From positions 16,708-80,707 of the forward strand of contig JASANE010019199.1 of the NCBI GenBank assembly GCA_030248225.1: a stretch of 64,000 nt of DNA, in the 5' to 3' direction. The notes beneath the pieces are model-generated. The model saw only the letters and a program-made list of their open reading frames with translations, was not told where the DNA came from and made no database searches. Source of the DNA: Trileptium ribeirensis. Lineage: Eukaryota > Nematoda > Enoplea > Enoplida > Thoracostomopsidae. The position numbers were made by a program, and so were the translations under genes. This document shows positions 56,280 to 64,000 of the stretch, in pieces; position 1 is the first letter of the stretch, and each line of letters opens with the position of its first letter.

Positions 56280-57665
56280 AATCGTGAATTTTTTTTGTTT
56301 GTCACTACTCATTTTCTGATGGACGGATTTCGACAAATTTTTTGCTCGATAGCAAAAGTGATGAGGACGTGCAGTTTAATTGTACACATACAGCTCCGAC
56401 GCCATCTTCCATGTCAAAATGGTAAACACGTTTTTTAACAGTCCCTTGTAACATTTGGCCATACGGGTACTAATGTTTCGCACTCAGGGTTTTTTAAAAC
56501 GGACACTGTGTCCAGCTTGGGTTCAGACCTTAAACGCTGGATCCAAATTTACAATTTTCGGCTCGATAATTTCACGAATTTTTACACAATAAAGAAACGT
56601 AATTACGAAACGCAATTGTACATTATTACAAATACATAAATATTCTCTGCTTGTCCCAAGCCTGTATAAAGGCCATCCATGAAATCAGCAGCAAGCAATT
56701 ATATACATATGAAAGCACTAACGGCTGAAAGTATGCACTTTGTAACAGAATTTATAAGCATACGCTATGGCTCCGAAGCCGAAACTGTTTTGGGTCTACG
56801 TAAAAATATTTGGGACCAGACCCACCTGTGGATCCAAAAAAAACCTAGTTTCACAGCCCATATGTCAGGACATGGGCATCGACCTCTTCACAAGAAATTG
56901 GAGACTGCCATGCAGGATCAGCTCACCCACATCTATAACTTTACTGGCAACGGTTGTTTGCGGGACCACTCCCAGAGCCGCAGTGGGTCCGGATATAATT
57001 CGTCGATGCTATCTCAGAAATACTATTTTTTCAAATTTCGTCGTGTTATTGCTCGTTTTTAAACTACAATGAGTGCTTATTGGGTTATAAAGCACGCTTC
57101 ACACGATGGTTTTACTATATACAGTCCAGCTAGACTACGTATATTATACCTTTTCATGAAATTTCAAGGGTTTTACGATCGACGAATCCGATTTTCAAAA
57201 AGTAGTTAGTTTTTATTTGTTAGAATACGTATTACGTGCAGGGCATCAAGAATGGTCTACATATATATATATATATATATATAAGTATTTCTACGCGCTG
57301 AACATAATGATTTGGTTAACTAAAGTCCAGCACAAGTATTTTATGCCTTTGAAGATGTTTTTATTGGGTTTAAATGTTAATCAACCATATTTCATGAATA
57401 TAGTCGGTCTTCAGCAGTTCAGTACATAGCATCAAAATAATCTATATATATATGTTTTTGGTATACTGAATCCAATGATTTGGTTACCTAGAATAGTGTT
57501 CATATTTCATGTCTTGTCATGGGCTTTCAATGGGTTCAAGATCAATGAACTCGATTTATACAATATAGTCTGTCTTGACGTTTGGTTACGTATTGCGTAC
57601 ACGTTATCAAAAATTGTCTATATCGGTTTTCCGGTAGGCTAAATACGATAGTATATAATAGGGCA
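56280..57665 (+). repeat. Dispersed repeat just upstream of the SLC22 start (direct partner at 24.7 kb)
   Basis: It shares ordered landmarks with 24679-25680 but carries about 500 extra bases between TTTGGCCATACGG (56455) and GACCACTCCC (56968). An (AT)n tract lies at 57262-57282. It starts about 130 bases upstream of the SLC22 ATG, so it may contain or displace the promoter. Confidence 0.85.
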
Positions 57666-57867
57666 AGTTTCAATACATAGAAAGTTGCTATGGTTCTGGC
57701 CAACGAGTTGCACCGTGCTCCAATAAACTTTGCTGTAGTGTCTGTATTCATCACGAACGTACAAATCGAACAAATGTCACATCAGGGGTTCAACAGGAAT
57801 GCGTATAAGTAGTCACATGTTTTCAGAATGTCGCCGTTAGCTGCAGAGTGTCACCATTAACTAGTCA

Positions 57868-58312
57868 GTAGTGGAACTACATTTGTGAGCGGAGCTTGGG
57901 CTGTGGCATTACGAATGTACTCAATTTTATGTTCTTGTAACTACATTGCATAGGGCATAGGGCTTTATCATTAGTAAAAATATTATATTTGAGTTCTTCG
58001 ACCCAAAAAACCTATAATGGTTTGATCGAAACGACTCTATTTCAATAAATAACACAAATATTGCAAAATTCTCTATTTTAGCAGCATAAAATTAACTAAT
58101 TAGCTAATGAGTAATTAACCACTCAAAATTTTTTAATCCCAAATATCAGGTGCACGCTCTGACATGATAGGCTTTCAAACAAAGTTTTTTTAAATCCGTT
58201 CAGTGGTTCTTGAGATCCGTCGGACCGAACGAACGAACGAGCGGGACATCGACCTTTTTACTCCCAGACAGAAAATAAAAACGCTTTGCTCGGCTTCGCC
58301 GAGCTCCGCTCA
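57868..58312 (-). repeat. Inverted copy of the 2.4-2.9-kb dispersed repeat
   Basis: The reverse complement of the stretch ending TTTGTGAGCGGAGCTTGGGC near 57908 matches 2844-2860. The AACGAACGAACGAACGAG tract near 58230 matches the TTCG tract, and GAGCAAAGCG-type sequence ends the unit. The two copies lie 55 kb apart and bracket most of the window. Confidence 0.88.
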
Positions 58313-58384
58313 ATAACAAAGTACTCATATTGATGCAAAAAGCTCGCAAAGTTGATGAGGTAAACGATGATTATGCCTTGCTCA

Positions 58385-59470
58385 ATGCTTGAAGCAGATC
58401 AATGTTCCGCTGTAGCAGACCTCTAGGTTTAGCAGAATCGTGAATGGGGTCGTATAAGCGACCATTTGCAGTTTGTTTCGAACGGACAATGTAGGAACAC
58501 CCGTTGTGTTGTAAGGGTTCTTCGCCAAATCTGACCACACGGGTACCAGTGTTTCGAGGCCTATACCTACGAAGGCCGCGGAGTAGACGGCGAATATGCA
58601 ATAAATGAGCGCTTGGCACCGATACATATAGTGCATTGCAATAGCCAATGCGGGACATTATGAAAGCACTTACAAATAAGCTGCGCTGTGTCGTTTTCGA
58701 GGCGCCGCCGGATTCAGCTAATATCCCGTAATTGCCATGTGCAGGAACCTGACAGAGCAATGATGTGTTCTCTGAGGCTCAACCGACAATCGCGCAGTAT
58801 TTAGACCGTTTCCGAGAAGTCGATGGCGACGTTACGAATTTGCCGCGATGGTGTGGGCCCTGGGTGTATGGCGAAGTAGATCAGTTGGATCTTAGACTCA
58901 TTGAGTTTTAGCCTGTTGTCGAAGAACGACTCCCGTAGCGAAAGGAGTAGCTGCTGCAGAGATTCTACGACGTCGCCCACAGCGGCAGGATCGAAATGCC
59001 TGTATATCTGGATATCGTCAGCGCAGCTGTATTAAAAATGACCGGCCCAATCATGTTTCCTTGAGGAACACTACTGACTAGTGGCAGAGCCCTTGATAAG
59101 ACGTTGCCAATTTGGATTTCTTGATATCGACCAAATAAGTACGACACGAACCACCCAAGTGCGGAAGATGACATCCCAATGTCCGGCAGCCGCTTGATAA
59201 TGAGAGCATGCTCAACTGTGTCGAACGCAGCGGACAAGCCGAGGCTAACCAGCACCGTAGATTGCTGACGCGTGAAGGCGCTTTGAACGTCACTGCATAT
59301 TTTAACCAATGCAGTTTCAGTTGAGTGTCTTTTACGGTACGCTGATTGATAGTTCGACAGATGATGATTCCGTTCGAGGTGATCGTTTAGCTGTTGCGCG
59401 ACTAGACGTTCTATTAGTTTGAAGAGAAAAGATGCGTTAGAATCTCGACGAAAATTGTTCATATTGTCAA
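58385..59470 (-). mobile_element. L2/CR1-like LINE relic
   Basis: On the minus strand: FKLIERLVAQQLNDHLERNH, LSNYQSAYRKRHSTETALVK, VLVSLGLSAAFDTVEHALII, SYLFGRYQEIQIGNVLSRAL and SVPQGNMIGPVIFN. After a frame change near 59025 come CADDIQIYRHFD and FFDNRLKLNESKIQLIYFAI. The tail SAFIMSRIGYCNALYVSVPS is the usual post-RT motif. 'STETALVK...LSAAFDTV' is typical of L2-type elements. It is the most GC-rich LINE of the window. Inactive. Confidence 0.9.
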
Positions 59471-59844
59471 CACTGAGGTTACGTTTTTGAGTCGTGGATG
59501 TACAATGGCCAGTTTTTCACGGGAAGGCATGGTGCTTGTCGCTATAGATTCATTTATTAGCGTTATGAAATGAGAAACCAGCTCATTAGCATATCGTTTT
59601 ATTACCGACGGTGGCAGAACATCCAGTGAACAGCATTTGTTGTTGCTATTTTCGATTATTTAGCTGTTAATTCCGAATATTTTAGCCACTCGTCTCGTAA
59701 AAGCACCGTTGTGATTTTGCTTAATTTGAATTGGTTTCCTTGCAATTTCCGTTGAGTGAGCCTTGTACGAATTTCTCAAACTCAGACTTGAGCGCACTAT
59801 TATTCTGAGTAATTTCTTTAATACTTGCGATTAGGATATGTATT

Positions 59845-60235
59845 ATGTCCTCTTGTGAGGTTTGTACGAGGAAGCCGGGCGGTTGGACCCGCACGTTTGT
59901 TTAAGTATTTTAACCTCTTCCGTAGGTTTACGTTAGTAATTCCTTATAATTTCCTCTTGTGACGTTCGTATGTAGTCGCCGGACGGTTGGACTAGCACGT
60001 TTATTTGAGTACCTTCACCTCTGCCTTAGTATTACACTATTTAATTTCCTTAGATCCACCAGTGGCCGGACGGTTTACTGATGGTTCCTGAGTAACTGAT
60101 ACGTATCTATCACTTTCCCTTATGGGTTTGTACGTAGTCGCGGGCGGTTGGACTCGTACGTTTATTTAATTACCTTATCCTTTTCCTTAGATTTACGCTA
60201 ATTAGTTCTTTGTTAACGTTCCCGCTCCCGGACGG
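59845..60235 (+). repeat. Degenerate tandem repeat, unit about 100 bp
   Basis: CGGGCGGTTGGACCCGCACGTTT (59876), CGGACGGTTGGACTAGCACGTTT (59979) and CGGGCGGTTGGACTCGTACGTTT (60140) each follow 'CCTCTTGTGA/CCTTATGGG ... TTCGTAYG' and precede 'ACCTTxxCCTxTxCCTTAG'. Partial cores GGCCGGACGGTTTACTG (60064) and CCCGGACGGATGAG (60228) add broken units. Confidence 0.85.
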
Positions 60236-60550
60236 ATGAGCTATGCGCATGTTACGTTTGTGCTAACTCAGTTTTACTTGGGAAATAAGAATAAAGTTAA
60301 TAACTGCATAAGTACCTATTTGTGCAGCGTACCTTTAGCTCAATGTTATGCTTTGACAAGGCTTAGAGCTAGCATTTATCAGAAGCCAATTGCTATTTCA
60401 TTCCAAAATAGGTTTCCTCCAATGATTCACTTACAGGCTTGGCAGTATCGTTCACTCCACAAAAACAGAAAGCCAGAATTAAACTCAGTAAAAAGCACAT
60501 GAATTTTGTAAACACCGATATATAATTCAAACACAAGCATCAAGTGTTAG

Positions 60551-60890
60551 CTAGGTAATCCAATTCGGTAAGAGCGTACCTTCAGAAGCTTTAGAGGTGC
60601 TTGCCTCGTTTGGCATAGGACGCACCTCTCTCAATCTGCGTTTGAACTTGTTCAGAGTATCAGAGAGGACAGTATCATTATCGAGTTGATGCCATGATTG
60701 AATGATCCGACAAGTGAAGAAATGTTTTTTTACATTAGTTCGCACAGATGGTTGAAACAGCTCTAGATCTTGGCCACGTAGCGATCGATTATGGGAGGAG
60801 AAATAATGATTAGGATCGAGAATAGTATGATTATGGAGGATCTTGTATGAATTGACCAAATCGACGGTTTCTCGCCGAAACAAAAGTCAG
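60551..60890 (-). mobile_element. CR1-like LINE, C-terminal fragment only
   Basis: The minus frame reads FRRETVDLVNSYKILHNHTI, DPNHYFSSHNRSLRGQDLEL, FFTCRIIQSWHQLDNDTVLS and LNKFKRRL, the C-terminal part that follows RT in CR1-like elements ('RRxxxDLIxxYKIL ... LRGH ... RVIxxWNxLP ... FKxxL'). The frame is open to TAG/TAA at 60551. The 5' part is missing. Confidence 0.85.
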
Positions 60891-61274
60891 AGATTCGGTA
60901 AATAAAAAGTCAAATGTTGGAAATATTCGTGTCCCAAACTTAGCAAAGATAGTAACCGATTACAGTGTCGCGTAGGCTGCTCTATCGTAAAATTGGTCAC
61001 CTCACTGCACGGAAGCCAACTGCAGACTGAACAAAAGAACAGCTAAAATATGTTAGCTAATAACAAAAACGAGTGCTAATTATGCAAATTAGCACAACAA
61101 ACAACAACCTAAACCCACGGACGTAGAAGAGAGGGAGGGGTATAATAAATGAAATGGTGATTCAACCCGGGTTTTTAGGAATTTTTGGGGTTTTGGGGCG
61201 GGATTGGACCGGAAACCCCCTGATAGACTGGTAAACCCCTAACAGACCCTTGATACTATCAAAATACTTGTAAA

Positions 61275-62247
61275 ATGTCAACTTTAGTTAACTTAACTGT
61301 GGCCGTTTACTTAAGTGGTTTCCTGTCTGGGCGCCTACAACGAGTAATTCTAAATGGAGTAACGACTAAGTGGATGCCTGTTCACAGCGGTACTCCTCAA
61401 GGCTCTATCTCAGGTCCATTTTGCTTTCTAATGTTCATTAATGACCTCCCAAGACGCCTTCAAGACTACTGTGAAGTAGACTTGTTTGTAGATGATGTGC
61501 GCCTCCGTAAACGAATTTCTCGCTCATCTGATTGCTGGTCTCTACAATTTGCCCTGAACGAACTCGAGCGTTGGTGTGAAGATACCCTTATGTGTCCGAA
61601 GCTTTCAAAGTCGAAATGTCTTCGCATCCGTCTAATATGCAACTTCACTTATCATCTTAGATCCAGCGCTATTTCCCAACTGTCACATATCCGCGATCTC
61701 GGAGTTATTATGTCAGATGATATGAAATTCAATCTACACGTTGATCACCTAGTTCGAAGCGCTAATCGTATCATCGGCTTCATGCGTCGATAGACTGTTT
61801 CGCGTTCGCCAGATGTGATCGTCCCTTTTTTCAAAACGCTTGTTCGTCCCAGTCTTGAGTACGCATCTGTCATATGGTCGCCACAATACGTCACTCTCAT
61901 AAATGAGTTGGAAGCAGTTCAGCAGCGATGTCTTCGACTTTACCGCAATTACAATCCTATATACCATTCTACGCTTGCCCAACGACGGCAAACGATTAAT
62001 TTAATCTATGTCTACAAAATGCTCTCGGGTATGACAATTCTTGATCCAAATGACTTCATAATACTGTCTACTACCAGACTTCTACGCGGTAATAGCAAAA
62101 AGCTGGCTGTTCGATAAGCGCGAACCAACGTCAGGGCTCATTCTTTCAATTGGAGAACGGTCAATGCTTGGAATTTACTTCCTGACAGCGCCGTTTGCGC
62201 TGGCACTATTGCCATTTTTAAGGAATGTCTGCGTCACACCCGCTAAA
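61275..62247 (+). mobile_element. CR1-like LINE, 5'-truncated, only two in-frame stops
   Basis: One frame holds YLSGFLSGRLQRVILNGVTT, HSGTPQGSISGPFCFLMFIN, VDLFVDDVRLRKRIS (RT box VDD), IRDLGVIMSDDMKFNLHVDH, TLVRPSLEYASVIWSPQYVT and INLIYVYKMLSGMTILDPND. It ends ARTNVRAHSFNWRTVNAWNL through LRHTR. Interruptions are TAG 61791-61793 and TAA 62115-62117 only; no frameshift is needed. RT blocks 0-3 are missing, so it is a truncated insertion. The catalytic FVDD differs from the usual F/YADD. Confidence 0.9.
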
Positions 62248-62249
62248 TT

Positions 62250-62910
62250 GTCATTGTGACATGGGGTGTATTGCCTATAAGGTAACTCTATAACTCTATA
62301 AGATAACTAGCTAAACCATTAAATGTAGCTTAGCCAACTGAATGTAATTTAGGTTAAAACTTGTATATCTAAAAACCGTCTAACGTAAACTGATAGTGTA
62401 GATTGAAAGCACGCGTTATGTAGCAACCAAACTTGACGAACGCGCTCGATATACTAATTGGACATCAATCATAATGGTACGTCGATAATCGTGGTATGAT
62501 AGCTTAGCTCCTTCTCGCGCAAATATGTAAATATCATTTAATTGATCATAAAGAATAGTACAATTATATAATATATTTTAGTAAATTAGGGTGATGGTTA
62601 GTATTATTAAACTAAAATATTAATCTAAAGCTATTAAACATTAAAGTACTATTAAAGCTACCAATCACTTTGGTACAACAGACAACATATTAAATGCATC
62701 AAACAAAATGCGTCTTTCACACAGAAGTGTGTGCACAAATTGCACGCCGTAGATACGTCGCGCAACGATTTGACGCAAAATAAAGATAACGCCATTCCAT
62801 TGCACGAAAAATGAAGGCAACGGCTTCCCATTGCCCGCAAAATGCTAATAACGCGCTTCTATTACCACATATCGAGTGAAAAAATCGATGACTATGACTG
62901 TGCGGCTACA
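62250..62910. other. Intergenic sequence
   Basis: AT-rich; no gene recognised. Around 62690-62850, motifs such as ATTGCACG and CGCAAAAT recur irregularly. Confidence 0.5.
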
Positions 62911-62911
62911 G

Positions 62912-63066
62912 CATACATGCCGACGGTCGGTCATGCCAGGGGGGGTAGAGGCCCCCACGGGGGGGCGTGGGTCGCGGCCATCTCAGGGGGGGTAACCCCC
63001 CTGGCCGGCCAAATTTGTCTAGGGGGTCGGTCTCGTGAGGACCTTTTTTTTGATCATCGGATGTAT
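62912..63066 (+). mobile_element. GC-rich miniature element with G-runs
   Basis: The left end is CATACATGCCGAC. The right end, read in complement, is ATACATCCGAT, similar at about 9 of 11 positions. The body has inverted G/C tracts (GGGGGGTAACCCCCC, CTGGCCGGCC). Minus- and plus-strand frames through it are composition artefacts. Confidence 0.55.
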
Positions 63067-63552
63067 ATTTTTCACTTGCGTGTTCAGTTTGTCTACATGC
63101 ACCGCAAGAAACGCGAAAGCGCACATTGCGCACGTTTTTTCACCGTATTTGTTGATCTACAGTAATTCTTTCAGTTATTTTAATCTATCTCTGCCTAAAC
63201 TGGTGCCGATTCGGTCCCAGAACGCTCGTTAGGAAATACAACTAAGTAAAAATTGAGCAATTTCATGTGGTATGGGTCTGTGGCATAAGAAAGCTCGCCC
63301 GTGGCTTTTGTCTGCTGAGCTATCGGGTGCGACTCCTACGGCGATGGAGTGTTTCAGTGCTATTTTAGTGCTGAGTTCGTGGTTAATCCACCGTGGACCA
63401 TAGCAGACATTCTATGTCTAAATCTAGTTAGTATATAAATAAGTATTTCGGTTGACTTTTATTTCAGGGATGACGTCTTTCAACAAAAAGCTTTCCATAA
63501 ATTTACAGCTGCATATGCACCACTAGCAACAAGCAGGCACACTTTGCGCAAG

Positions 63553-63685
63553 TTTTATGCTGCGGACCCCGGGGGGGGGGGGTGCCGCGCACCCCCAGGG
63601 GGTAACCCCCCCTGGACTTTTCGGCCTCAGGGGGGGTCCGGACCTCAGGGGGGGTTACCCCCCTACCCCCCTGCCGGCATGTTTG
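63553..63685 (+). mobile_element. GC-rich miniature element with a run of 12 G
   Basis: The right end CCGGCATGTTTGGGCTACAGC resembles the right end of the 9628 copy (GACATGTATGGGCTACAGC). The left end TTTTATGCTGCGG is less clear. The interior alternates G and C runs (GGGGGTAACCCCCCCTGG) and could form hairpins or G-quadruplexes. Confidence 0.5.
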
Positions 63686-63870
63686 GGCTACAGCAATGGT
63701 AGCATCTATATTTATATCGCTTGCGTGCAATGGTTGATACCATATCTACAAAAACGTGCAATCGCATCAACCATATCTGCATCTTTATGCAATTAGCAAT
63801 GGTAGCGTCTATATTTATAGCTTGTGTGCAATGGTTGATACCATATCTACAACAACGTTCAATCGGTTTT
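63686..63870 (+). repeat. Tandem direct repeat, period about 107 bp
   Basis: AGCAATGGTAGCATCTATATTTATAT...GTGCAATGGTTGATACCATATCTACAA starts near 63691 and recurs near 63798 with few changes. A partial inverted echo, CATCAACCATATCTGCAT, lies between them. Confidence 0.85.
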
Positions 63871-64000
63871 ACTTAAATGCCCCTTGTATGTCCCTTCAAT
63901 TCGATTTGTTGCGGTAATGTGGGATACTTCAGAAAATTTAGTGGTGACACGCTAATTTATATTCTTTTTAAAGCAATACGTAACTGAACGAAGAACTACA

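Noticed and set aside
62842..63165. 107-codon plus and 75-codon minus frames
   Set aside because: Both cross G-run sequence of the 62912-63066 element; Gly/Pro-rich translations are artefacts.

Overview
The window is nuclear DNA from an animal, probably an invertebrate; the sequence does not fix the lineage further. It is AT-rich with GT-AG introns, no operons or ribosome-binding sites, many broken non-LTR retrotransposons of CR1/L2-like and R1/LOA-like types, a hAT-type DNA element, and a gene of the metazoan SLC22 transporter family. Most short open frames are noise.

The centrepiece is one minus-strand gene at 24152-56147. Twelve exons were located by motif, splice site and phase. Joined, they give 2,283 nt with no frame break and encode 760 residues: an SLC22-family (organic cation/anion/carnitine type) major facilitator with an unusual N-terminal extension of about 210 residues. 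All family landmarks are present: the glycosylated cysteine-bearing loop after TM1, TIVTQWNLVCD, the GLSSDRFGRK loop, PESPRWL, the SEMYPTVIRN region and the terminal PETLDQPLPDT. Four LINE fragments lie in its introns 1, 3 and 11, all antisense to the gene. One of them, in intron 1, carries a hAT-like element with an exact 8-bp target duplication. Related direct repeats about 31.6 kb apart lie in the last intron and just upstream of the start codon.

Layout. 1-2030: short duplications and an RT relic. 2.4-2.9 kb: a dispersed repeat with an inverted copy at 57.9-58.3 kb. 3.45 kb: a TATA/initiator-like core promoter with no recognisable gene. 5.5-20.2 kb: mostly non-coding, with several GC-rich elements that share CATACATGC-like inverted ends, an arrestin-like fragment (14.4 kb) and the terminal exon of an unidentified Ser/Asn-rich protein (16.4-17.7 kb, minus). 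20.2-20.9 kb: five copies of a 127-bp satellite. 24.1-56.1 kb: the SLC22 gene. 56.3-64 kb: repeats, three LINE fragments (58.4-59.5 minus, 60.6-60.9 minus, 61.3-62.2 plus), tandem repeats and two more GC-rich elements.

No rRNA, tRNA cloverleaf or CRISPR array was recognised. Splice sites were read by eye, and gene calls rest on family motifs rather than searches.
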